Source of the DNA: JBCBXA01 sp039816825
Lineage (GTDB): Bacteria > Pseudomonadota > Alphaproteobacteria > Rhizobiales > Rhizobiaceae
DNA length: 16,162 bases
Direction of reading: 5' to 3'
NCBI GenBank assembly: GCA_039816825.1
Contig: JBCBXA010000064.1
Location: forward strand, 1 to 16,162
Notes under the pieces: generated by a model
The model's input: the letters and a program-made list of their open reading frames with translations, nothing else
The model's database searches: none
Told to the model about the DNA's origin: nothing
Shown: positions 6,703 to 12,604 of the stretch, one piece after another
Layout of the letters: the number at the start of each line of letters is the position of its first letter
Numbering within the stretch: position 1 is the first letter of the stretch
Made by a program: the position numbers and the translations under genes

Positions 6703-7583
6703 GATGCTTGTTCCCGTTCCGCCAAGAATGTCTTCACTTCCGCCAAAGTGGGTATGGCGGTAGCCGCACCAGGCCGCGTGACCTGCAGAGCAGCGGCTGC
6801 ATTTGCCATTTTCAAGGCTTCTTCAATGGAAGAGCCACCCACGAAGCTGGCGAGATAGAAGCCAAGAAAAGTGTCACCAGCGCCGGTTGTGTCGACCGCC
6901 TCCACTTCAAATGCCTGCACATGTCTGGTCTGCGCGCTCTGTCTCAACTCAGCGCCAGCCGACCCGAGTGTCACCAATTGATCAATCCGCTTCAAAGCGG
7001 CTGCCCGGTGCGGCAGATCATTGGCCAGTTGGCGCGCTTCGATCTCGTTTACGGCCAGAAGGTCTATCTGATCCAGAAGCGGCTCGAGCGCCACGGGGTC
7101 GAAGGGCGCCGCAGCAATCGCCACTTTCATGCCCTTTGACTTGGCAAGGGCAACAGCTTCTGGAACCAGATTGGTTTCGTTCTGCGCCAGCAACCAATCA
7201 TCTCCCGAAGCGCCGTTGAGCGCTGCTTCGAGCATATCGATTGTCAATGCGCGGTTGGCACCATCATGCAGGACGATCACGTTTTCGGCGTTTGCATCGA
7301 CATAGATCACAGCATGGCCAGTAGATGTGTCCAGTTGTGAAATGAGCTCGGTGCGGACACCGCTTTCTGTGAGCTCGACAACGAGTTTCGCCCCGCCCTG
7401 TCCGACAGCGCCCACGTGCACAACATCGCCGCCAGCCCTGGCAATCGCAACGGACTGGTTGGCCCCTTTTCCGCCCAGGCCTTCTGTCAGATTCTGTGCG
7501 GACAAAGTCTCACCGGGCTGGGGCAAGTGTGGGACCGCGTAGATGAGATCGAGATTGATCGAGCCAAGGTTGAAGATGGTCAT
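6699..7583 (-). CDS. rbsK: Ribokinase (PfkB family)
   Basis: Phosphorylates D-ribose at O5 with ATP, feeding ribose-5-phosphate into the pentose phosphate pathway and PRPP supply. The 294-residue protein has the N-terminal GSINLDLIY substrate strand, GGKGANQSVAIARAG (37-51), LLAQNETN (131-138) where ribokinases carry the lid-adjacent Glu, LVTLGSAGAEL, and the anion hole with catalytic base DTTGAGDTFLG (Asp237). The frame is open further upstream only through TTG/GTG codons; ATG 7583 gives the standard start (MTIFNLGSINLD), though its Shine-Dalgarno is weak. It is coupled by ATGA to the nucleoside hydrolase. No sugar transporter is adjacent, so the ribose probably comes from intracellular nucleosides. 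Other PfkB sugar kinases are possible, but the motifs and partner favour ribokinase. Confidence 0.9.
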   Translation of the reverse strand: MTIFNLGSINLDLIYAVPHLPQPGETLSAQNLTEGLGGKGANQSVAIARAGGDVVHVGAVGQGGAKLVVELTESGVRTELISQLDTSTGHAVIYVDANAENVIVLHDGANRALTIDMLEAALNGASGDDWLLAQNETNLVPEAVALAKSKGMKVAIAAAPFDPVALEPLLDQIDLLAVNEIEARQLANDLPHRAAALKRIDQLVTLGSAGAELRQSAQTRHVQAFEVEAVDTTGAGDTFLGFYLASFVGGSSIEEALKMANAAAALQVTRPGAATAIPTLAEVKTFLAEREQAS

Positions 7584-7762
7584 TTGGTTTCGGGTTTGAT
7601 CGGAGGAAAGCTTATTGCGTGGTTGGATAGCCGACCTGCCCACAAGTCGAAACACCAAACTTTTTTGCGCTCAAAGGAAACCAATCACGAAGGCAAGCAT
7701 TGTTTGAGCGAGAGGCGCCACAAAGATCTCTCAAGACCTGAAAAAACAACAGGAATAAAGCA

Positions 7763-8080
7763 ATGAAAAACCTCCTTATCGCAACCGCCCTGTCCTTCGG
7801 TATGACTGCAGCGGCCATTGCAGCCTCCGCAACCATTGAAACTGCGGGCACTGCGCTGGTCGGCTCTGATGTGCTGATGACAGACGGCACCAAAGTCGGC
7901 GTTGTTCAGGAAGTGATCGATGCCGAGACGCTGGCCATCGAAATCCTGAACGATGGCGTGACACCCAGCGGCGAAGTGGTTGAACTGAAGCGCGAATCCT
8001 TCGCACTGATCGAAGACGACTCAGACGCTGATGCTGCCGGTTACCAGATCAACCTAAACAGCGGTGTCATGCTGAAGTAA
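7763..8080 (+). CDS. Small secreted PRC-barrel-like protein
   Basis: A 105-residue protein with a clear signal peptide: MKNLLIATAL, a hydrophobic Ala-rich core, and a likely cut near AIA-AS (about residue 21). The mature part is only about 85 residues and acidic. The stretch LVGSDVLMTDGTKVGVVQEVIDAE (32-55) resembles the opening strands of PRC-barrel domains, which often read LIGxxVxxxDGxxVGxVxD; this is a resemblance, not a firm assignment. Function is unknown, with a periplasmic or secreted location expected. The start has an AGGAA ribosome site. It stands alone: divergent from ribokinase upstream and closed by a strong terminator at 8118-8149. No clear promoter was found in the 180 bases upstream. 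Confidence 0.85.
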   Translation: MKNLLIATALSFGMTAAAIAASATIETAGTALVGSDVLMTDGTKVGVVQEVIDAETLAIEILNDGVTPSGEVVELKRESFALIEDDSDADAAGYQINLNSGVMLK

Positions 8081-8117
8081 TCATAATTGCTTCAGTCCAT
8101 CGGGCTGCAACTGATGG

Positions 8118-8149
8118 AAAAAGGCCCTCGCTATCGCGGGGGCCTTTTT
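8118..8149 (+). terminator. Rho-independent terminator after the PRC-like gene
   Basis: A 9-bp stem with one G-U pair, GGCCCTCGC (8123-8131) with GCGGGGGCC (8136-8144), closes a 4-base loop; five As precede it and five Ts follow. The A-run would give some activity on the minus strand, but no gene enters from that side. Confidence 0.9.
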
Positions 8150-8172
8150 GCTTGCTGTGGGCTCGAGGAGCC

Positions 8173-8200
8173 TTGTGCATTTGGGTTACATCTGTATAAG
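8173..8200 (+). promoter_or_regulatory. Candidate promoter of the rpsF-rpsR-rplI unit
   Basis: TTGTGC (8173-8178), 16 bases, then TATAAG (8195-8200). It lies directly after the upstream terminator and predicts a start near 8207 with a leader of about 175 bases. This whole 301-base gap (8081-8381) holds terminator, promoter and leader, but no gene. Confidence 0.6.
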
Positions 8201-8249
8201 CGCGCTGTCCGGCTATGGCTGGGGGCTGAACGGGAAGCGCTTTCCGCAG

Positions 8250-8268
8250 GGAACATGTCAGATGTTCC
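8250..8268 (+). other. Hairpin in the rpsF leader
   Basis: GGAACAT (8250-8256) pairs perfectly with ATGTTCC (8262-8268) around a 5-base loop. No T-run follows. It sits in the predicted rpsF leader just upstream of the bulged hairpin and may be part of the same fold. Confidence 0.5.
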
Positions 8269-8276
8269 GGTTCTCC

Positions 8277-8333
8277 GTGTCTCCGCTCACAATCGTCTGA
8301 CGCCTTTCCGACCATCTTTGGTTGTGAGGACGT
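8277..8333 (+). promoter_or_regulatory. Putative S6:S18-binding autoregulatory leader hairpin
   Basis: The RNA can form an outer 5-bp stem (8277-8281 with 8329-8333, two G-U pairs) and an inner perfect 7-bp stem CTCACAA/TTGTGAG (8286-8292 with 8322-8328). They are separated only on the 5' side by the bulge TCCG (8282-8285), and the loop is 29 bases. The known rpsF leader motif bound by the S6:S18 complex mimics the 16S site and has a conserved CCG in such a bulge. Position, bulge and downstream rpsF-rpsR pair all fit. An alternative pairing (8300-8305 with 8327-8333) also places a CCG, at 8308-8310, in an internal loop. Confidence 0.6.
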
Positions 8334-8381
8334 TTTGATGAGGCTCCGCGCCTGCACCGGCTCGAACAGGAAAGGCAGCCA

Positions 8382-8816
8382 ATGGCTCTTTATGAACATG
8401 TATTGATGTGCCGTCAGGATATTTCCTCGACGCAGGTCGAAGCGCTTGTTGAGCAATTCAAGGGCGTGATCGAAGCGGGCGAAGGCTCCTTCGGCAAAGT
8501 TGAAATGTGGGGACTGAAAACCCTGCAGTACCGCATCCGCAAAAACCGCAAGGCTCACTACATTCTCATCGACATCGACGCGCCCTCGGCGGCAGTCGCT
8601 GAAATGGAGCGCCAGATGCGCCTGAATGAAGACGTTCTGCGCTTCATGACCATCCGCGTGGAAGAGCATTCCGATGAGCCATCGGTGATGATGCAGAAGC
8701 GTGACCGTGACGACCGTCCTCGCCGTGATGGCGACCGCGGCCCACGCGGTGACAGGGGCGGAGATCGTGGCCCACGCCGTGATGGACCGCGCCGTGAAGA
8801 AGGAGCAGCAGCATAA
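8382..8816 (+). CDS. rpsF: 30S ribosomal protein bS6 with Arg/Asp/Gly-rich C-terminal tail
   Basis: Component of the 30S platform; it binds 16S rRNA together with bS18. Residues 1-100 are the standard ferredoxin-like S6 fold: MALYEHVLMCRQDIS, then GLKTLQYRIRKNRKAHYILI and the MERQMRLNEDVLRFMTIRV helix and strand. Residues 106-144 are a low-complexity tail with 14 Arg/Lys and 10 Asp/Glu plus many Gly, built from loose GDRGPR-type repeats. Such tails are seen in other alphaproteobacterial S6 proteins. The 144-residue length therefore exceeds the minimal S6. ATG 8382 has a good AGGAAAGGCAG ribosome site. Its stop overlaps the rpsR start by one base (TAATG), coupling the two partners. Likely autoregulated through the leader hairpin. 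Confidence 0.98.
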   Translation: MALYEHVLMCRQDISSTQVEALVEQFKGVIEAGEGSFGKVEMWGLKTLQYRIRKNRKAHYILIDIDAPSAAVAEMERQMRLNEDVLRFMTIRVEEHSDEPSVMMQKRDRDDRPRRDGDRGPRGDRGGDRGPRRDGPRREEGAAA

Positions 8817-9064
8817 TGGTTGATATCGCACAACTTCCGCAGCGCCGGCCTTTCCATCGCCGCCGCAAGACCTGCCCATTCTCCGGCCAAAACGCGCCGA
8901 AGATTGATTACAAGGACACACGTCTTCTGCAACGTTACATCTCTGAGCGTGGCAAGATCGTGCCGTCCCGCATCACGGCCGTCAGCCAGAAGAAGCAGCG
9001 TGAACTGGCTCAGGCCATCAAACGTGCGCGTTTTCTTGGCCTTCTGCCTTACGTTGTGAAGTAA
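8816..9064 (+). CDS. rpsR: 30S ribosomal protein bS18
   Basis: Binds 16S rRNA as a heterodimer with bS6 on the 30S platform. The 82 residues are standard length. The basic N-terminus RRPFHRRRKTCPFSG is followed by IDYKDTRLLQRYISERGKI and VPSRITAVSQKKQRELAQAIKRARFLGLLPY, which is diagnostic. The start overlaps the rpsF stop by one base, so it is probably translated by coupling. After it come 143 bases before the DUF2232 gene containing a weak GC-rich hairpin near 9084-9107 followed by only TTT, which I do not call a terminator. Confidence 0.98.
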   Translation: MVDIAQLPQRRPFHRRRKTCPFSGQNAPKIDYKDTRLLQRYISERGKIVPSRITAVSQKKQRELAQAIKRARFLGLLPYVVK

Positions 9065-9207
9065 GACTTCACCAACCGAATTTGCCGTCGGGGCGCTCCT
9101 CGGCGGCTTTAACCGGACCACGCTGGCAACGGCATCAGGTCAAGTTGGGGATGATCCCCTAACCAATGCGCAGCTGAATTGGGCTCGCAGCGGGACAGCG
9201 GAGCAAG

Positions 9208-10182
9208 ATGTTTTCAAATCCGATCATCATTGGCACGCTTGGCGGCATAGCCTCGGCACTCCTGTTTTTAGGAGCGGCTCAAGGTTCTGGCCTCGCTGTG
9301 CCCTTGCTGCTCTTCAGCCCGATGCCGGTTCTGATCGTGGCGCTGGGCTGGATGCCGCAAGCGGCCGTTCTCGCCGCCCTGTCTCTCGCGATAACGCTTT
9401 CCATCGCTGCCGATGGGCTGGTGGCCATCGTCGCCACGCTCATCATCGCGGTACCAGGATGCGTAGCAGCCTACTATTACCGACTGTCCCGACCTGCTGA
9501 AGAGGTTGGCGGACCAACCGGCCAGATAGCCTGGTTCCCAGTCGGTGAGGCTTTCGCGCGGGCGCTGTTGATCTTCGCGGCATCCTTTGTGCTGGTGGGC
9601 TATCTTACAGGCTCCGGCGAAGCGGAACTGGAAGCTCTCGTCACCGAGATTTTCCGCACCTTCATAGAGGCCAATCAGGCCAACCCGCAGGGCGGTGAGA
9701 TATTGGCTGATCTTAACGAAGCGACGCTGGCCAGTTTTGCGCAGTCAGTGGCACGGTGGATGCCCGTCAGTCTCGCTGGCACATGGGTCGCCATCCTTGT
9801 GATGAACTTTGCCTTGGCAGAGCGGATTTCGCGGTCATCAGGCCGCTTGAACCGGCCTGCGCCAAATTGGGCCGAAACCGCCAATCTCGCACAGCTTTAT
9901 GCAGGCGTGTTCGCTGTTTCAGCGTTTCTGTTCGCCATGGACAGCCCGGCCTCACCGGTCGCCGGTGTGGTGGCGGGAGCGTTTGGCACCGGCTTCCTCC
10001 TAATAGGTCTCGCAGTCATCCACTCCATCACCCGCGGCATGCCAGCGCGCGGGCTGCTTCTTCTGGCGGCTTACGGGCCGCTTATCCTGTTCGGCTTTCC
10101 GGCACTGCTTCTGGCGGCGCTTGGCCTGGCCGAAGCCTTTTACGGCCTGCGCGCGCGAGCGGCGGGCAAACGCAACAGCTGA
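9208..10182 (+). CDS. DUF2232 family multi-pass membrane protein (YybS-like)
   Basis: A 324-residue hydrophobic inner-membrane protein. Predicted membrane segments lie at about 6-24, 28-48, 51-68, 70-92, 115-134, 185-206, 226-244, 250-272 and 282-313, the last long enough for two. A soluble loop lies at about 136-183 and a basic C-terminal tail at 314-324. The position between rpsR and rplI, the length and topology match the DUF2232/YybS-type protein found at this locus in many alphaproteobacteria. Its function is not known; I see no catalytic motif, and pore or carrier roles are only guesses. ATG 9208 has a GGAG ribosome site. It is 21 bases upstream of rplI, so it is very likely on the ribosomal-protein transcript. 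Confidence 0.85.
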   Translation: MFSNPIIIGTLGGIASALLFLGAAQGSGLAVPLLLFSPMPVLIVALGWMPQAAVLAALSLAITLSIAADGLVAIVATLIIAVPGCVAAYYYRLSRPAEEVGGPTGQIAWFPVGEAFARALLIFAASFVLVGYLTGSGEAELEALVTEIFRTFIEANQANPQGGEILADLNEATLASFAQSVARWMPVSLAGTWVAILVMNFALAERISRSSGRLNRPAPNWAETANLAQLYAGVFAVSAFLFAMDSPASPVAGVVAGAFGTGFLLIGLAVIHSITRGMPARGLLLLAAYGPLILFGFPALLLAALGLAEAFYGLRARAAGKRNS

Positions 10183-10203
10183 ACTCAAAACAAGGAAAAA
10201 CCA

Positions 10204-10863
10204 ATGCAAGTGATCCTGCTGGAACGTATCGGTAAACTCGGCACCATGGGTGACGAAGTCACCGTGAAAGACGGCCATGCCCGCAACTATCTGCTGCCGA
10301 GTGGCAAAGCGCTGCGCGCCAACGACGCCAACCGGGCGAAATTCGAAGCCCAGCGAGCGCAGCTTGAAACGCGCAATGAAGAGCGCAAAACCGAGGCGGA
10401 AGGCGTTGGCGCCAAGCTGGAAGGCAAGCAGTTGGTCATGATCCGCTCTGCTGGCGAAACCGGTCAGCTTTACGGCTCCGTGTCCACCCGCGACATCGCC
10501 GCCGATCTCGGCACAGACGGCTTCTCGGTCGCCAAGAACCAGATCGAACTGTCCGCGCCCATCAAGACAATCGGCATTCACGGTGTGACCATCACTCTGC
10601 ACCCCGAGGTCATTCAAACCATCGAAGTGAATGTGGCCCGCTCCGAAGACGAGGCTGAGCGCCAGGCAGCCGGTGAAGTTCTGACCGGCCGTGACTATGA
10701 CTTCGACGATGATGAGGCGGACGATGAAGACGCCCCGGCCGTTGAAGAGCTCTTCGAAGAAGGCGCTGAAGTGGAAGCTGAGGTGCTCGGCGAAGACGCC
10801 CCAGCCGAAGAAGAGGCAACTGAGGAAGCCCCAGCAGACGACGCTGACGAAGACCGCGCCTAA
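10204..10863 (+). CDS. rplI: 50S ribosomal protein bL9 with long acidic C-terminal tail
   Basis: Binds 23S rRNA at the base of the L1 stalk. Residues 1-145 are the usual two-domain L9: an N-domain with MQVILLERIGKLG and GDEVTVKDGHARNYLLPSGKA, a long connecting helix at about 41-75, and a C-domain including GQLYGSVSTRDIA and ITLHPEV. The family usually ends near 150; here residues 147-219 add an acidic tail, with 29 Asp/Glu and a single Arg among residues 164-219. Acidic L9 tails occur in other alphaproteobacteria. The start has an AAGGA ribosome site, 21 bases after the DUF2232 gene. A strong terminator follows at 10888-10917. The antisense strand of the tail also looks open, but only because of composition. 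Confidence 0.98.
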   Translation: MQVILLERIGKLGTMGDEVTVKDGHARNYLLPSGKALRANDANRAKFEAQRAQLETRNEERKTEAEGVGAKLEGKQLVMIRSAGETGQLYGSVSTRDIAADLGTDGFSVAKNQIELSAPIKTIGIHGVTITLHPEVIQTIEVNVARSEDEAERQAAGEVLTGRDYDFDDDEADDEDAPAVEELFEEGAEVEAEVLGEDAPAEEEATEEAPADDADEDRA

Positions 10864-10887
10864 TCGAGCGCAATCGCAGTTAAAACA

Positions 10888-10917
10888 GGGGCGGCCAAAC
10901 TGGTCGCCCCTTTTCTT
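10888..10917 (+). terminator. Rho-independent terminator after rplI
   Basis: A 10-bp stem (10888-10897 with 10901-10910, one G-U pair, GGGGCG/CGCCCC core) with an AAC loop is followed by TTTTCTTT. It ends the rpsF-rplI unit and separates it from dnaB. Confidence 0.92.
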
Positions 10918-10946
10918 TGGCACTTCGGTTCATTGGCACTCTGGCC

Positions 10947-10975
10947 CTTAGCGATTGTGGATCACTGGGTATAAG
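10947..10975 (+). promoter_or_regulatory. Candidate promoter of dnaB-alr-radA
   Basis: CTTAGC (10947-10952), 17 bases, then TATAAG (10970-10975). The -10 is near consensus; the -35 fits the alphaproteobacterial CTTGAC form at four positions. It would give a leader of about 105 bases. A DnaA-box-like site lies in the spacer. Confidence 0.45.
10956..10964 (-). promoter_or_regulatory. DnaA-box-like site inside the candidate dnaB promoter
   Basis: On the minus strand TGATCCACA matches the consensus TTATCCACA at eight of nine bases. It lies between the -35 and -10 boxes proposed for dnaB, where a bound protein would affect transcription. A single site could be chance. Confidence 0.4.
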
Positions 10976-11089
10976 TTTTCCCCAGAATCGGCCTTGTGCC
11001 GCGTCAACAATGAAAAGATTTTTTCGTCCTTGGCCGCCGCTGTGAACGGGCTAAAACCAAACGCTTCAGTTTGAGGGGAATGATTGAAT

Positions 11090-12604
11090 ATGGCCGACGG
11101 CGCTTCCAACATTATGCCTTTGCCCGCCGATGAAGATCAGGCCAGCGCCGCGCCGGAAGCCTATCGACAAGCGCCCCACAACATCGAAGCGGAGCAGGCT
11201 CTGCTCGGCGCGATCCTGGTCAACAATGAAGCGTACTACCGAGTCTCAGACTATCTGCTGGCGGACCATTTCTACGAACCTCTGCACCGTGAAATCTATC
11301 AGGTCGTGGCGGACCTGATCCGTCAGAACAAGATCGCCAACCCCGTCACGATCAAGACGTTCCTGCCTGCGGACGAAAAGGTCGGGGATATGACGGTGGC
11401 GTTCTATCTGGCGCGCCTCGCAGCTGAAGCACCCACCATTTTGAACGCTGGCGATTACGGGCAATCTATTTACGACCTCGCCACCCGGCGTTCGCTGATC
11501 ACCATTGGCGAGGACATGGTCAACATCGCCTATGATGCGCCTGTGGATCTTCAGCCGACTGACCAGATTGAAGATGTCGAGCGGCGTCTGTTCTCGCTCG
11601 CAGAGAGCGGGCGCGCCGACCAGGGCTTTATCGGGTTTGGTGAGGCCATTGGCACGGCCATCGACATGGCTGCCGCAGCCTTTCAGCGCGACGGCGGCCT
11701 GTCCGGCATCTCAACCGGTATTTCGACACTGGACCGCAAGGTGGGTGGCCTGCAACGGTCCGACCTGATCATCGTGGCGGGTCGCCCCGGCATGGGCAAA
11801 ACAGGGCTGGCGACCAGTGTGGCGCTGAATATCGCGAAGTCTTATCGCGGCACCGTTACCGCCGATGGCCAGACCGTGGCCGAAGATGGCGGCATTGTCG
11901 GCTTCTTCTCACTTGAGATGAGCGCCGAACAGCTGGCAACACGTATTATCTCGGCGGAGGCAGGCGTGTCCTCTGAAGAGATCCGGCGCGGCAAGATCAC
12001 GGAGCGGGATTTCGAGCAGCTGACGATGGCATCGCGCCAACTCAATGAGTTGCCGTTCTTCATCGACCAGACCGGTGGCATTTCCATCGCCCAATTGGCA
12101 GCGCGGGCGCGCAGGCTCAAACGTCAGCGTGGCTTGGACGTGATGGTGGTGGACTATATCCAACTCATGCAGGGCTCCGCCAAAAACTCCGCCAACCGCG
12201 TGCAGGAAGTGACTGAAATCACGACCGGCCTCAAGGCGCTCGCCAAGGAACTCAATGTCCCCATCGTTGCCCTCAGCCAGCTGTCGCGGCAGGTGGAAAG
12301 TCGCGAAGACAAACGGCCCCAGCTGTCTGACCTGCGTGAATCAGGTTCAATTGAGCAGGATGCGGACGTGGTACTGTTTGTGTTCCGTGAGGAATATTAC
12401 GTTCAGCAACTTGAGCCTGATCAGTCCGATGCGGACAAATATGCGGAGTGGATGGCCAAGATGGAGAAGGCCCACGGCAAAGGCGATGTGATCATCGCCA
12501 AGCAGCGCCACGGGCCCACCGGCATCGCAAACCTGGCGTTTGAGGCCAAGTTCACCCGCTTCTCCGACCTTGCGCAGGACGGTTACTATCCGGACGCCCG
12601 CTGA
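11090..12604 (+). CDS. dnaB: Replicative DNA helicase DnaB
   Basis: Hexameric 5'-3' helicase that unwinds DNA ahead of the replication fork, loaded with DnaC-like or DnaA-linked help. The 504 residues carry the N-terminal domain (PHNIEAEQALLGAIL to about 170), a linker helix, and a RecA-like C-terminal domain: Walker A GRPGMGKT (231-238), FFSLEMSAEQLATR, Walker B VVDYIQLM (353-360), ALSQLSRQVE and the DLRESGSIEQDAD stretch (414-426), ending with the AKQRHGPTG arginine-finger region. ATG 11090 is preferred to TTG 11084 because the GAGGGGAA ribosome site is then well spaced. An insert after Walker A (about 250-268, before IVGFFSLEMS) is slightly longer than in enterobacteria. No intein is present. 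The stop overlaps the alr start by one base. Confidence 0.98.
   Translation: MADGASNIMPLPADEDQASAAPEAYRQAPHNIEAEQALLGAILVNNEAYYRVSDYLLADHFYEPLHREIYQVVADLIRQNKIANPVTIKTFLPADEKVGDMTVAFYLARLAAEAPTILNAGDYGQSIYDLATRRSLITIGEDMVNIAYDAPVDLQPTDQIEDVERRLFSLAESGRADQGFIGFGEAIGTAIDMAAAAFQRDGGLSGISTGISTLDRKVGGLQRSDLIIVAGRPGMGKTGLATSVALNIAKSYRGTVTADGQTVAEDGGIVGFFSLEMSAEQLATRIISAEAGVSSEEIRRGKITERDFEQLTMASRQLNELPFFIDQTGGISIAQLAARARRLKRQRGLDVMVVDYIQLMQGSAKNSANRVQEVTEITTGLKALAKELNVPIVALSQLSRQVESREDKRPQLSDLRESGSIEQDADVVLFVFREEYYVQQLEPDQSDADKYAEWMAKMEKAHGKGDVIIAKQRHGPTGIANLAFEAKFTRFSDLAQDGYYPDAR

Noticed and set aside
8697..8810. Repetitive GACCG/CGTGG-like sequence considered as a DNA tandem repeat
   Set aside because: The units are irregular and explained by the Arg/Gly/Asp-rich tail encoded in frame by rpsF.
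8067..8921. Minus-strand open frame of 284 codons opposite rpsF and its leader
   Set aside because: It crosses a terminator, a promoter region and two ribosomal protein genes, and shows no protein motif.
9084..9110. GC-rich hairpin after rpsR considered as a terminator
   Set aside because: The stem is interrupted and only three Ts follow; the downstream DUF2232 and rplI genes are expected on the same transcript.
9147..9159. Odd palindrome GGGGATGATCCCC before the DUF2232 gene
   Set aside because: Only a 5-bp stem with a 3-base loop and no neighbouring promoter boxes; could easily be chance.
10000..10923. Minus-strand open frame opposite rplI and the DUF2232 end
   Set aside because: The translation is low-complexity and mirrors the acidic rplI tail; the sense strand has clear bL9 and membrane protein features.
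10955..10975. TTGTGG with TATAAG as a dnaB promoter
   Set aside because: Only nine bases separate the two boxes, too short for sigma70; CTTAGC 17 bases upstream of TATAAG is the better pairing.
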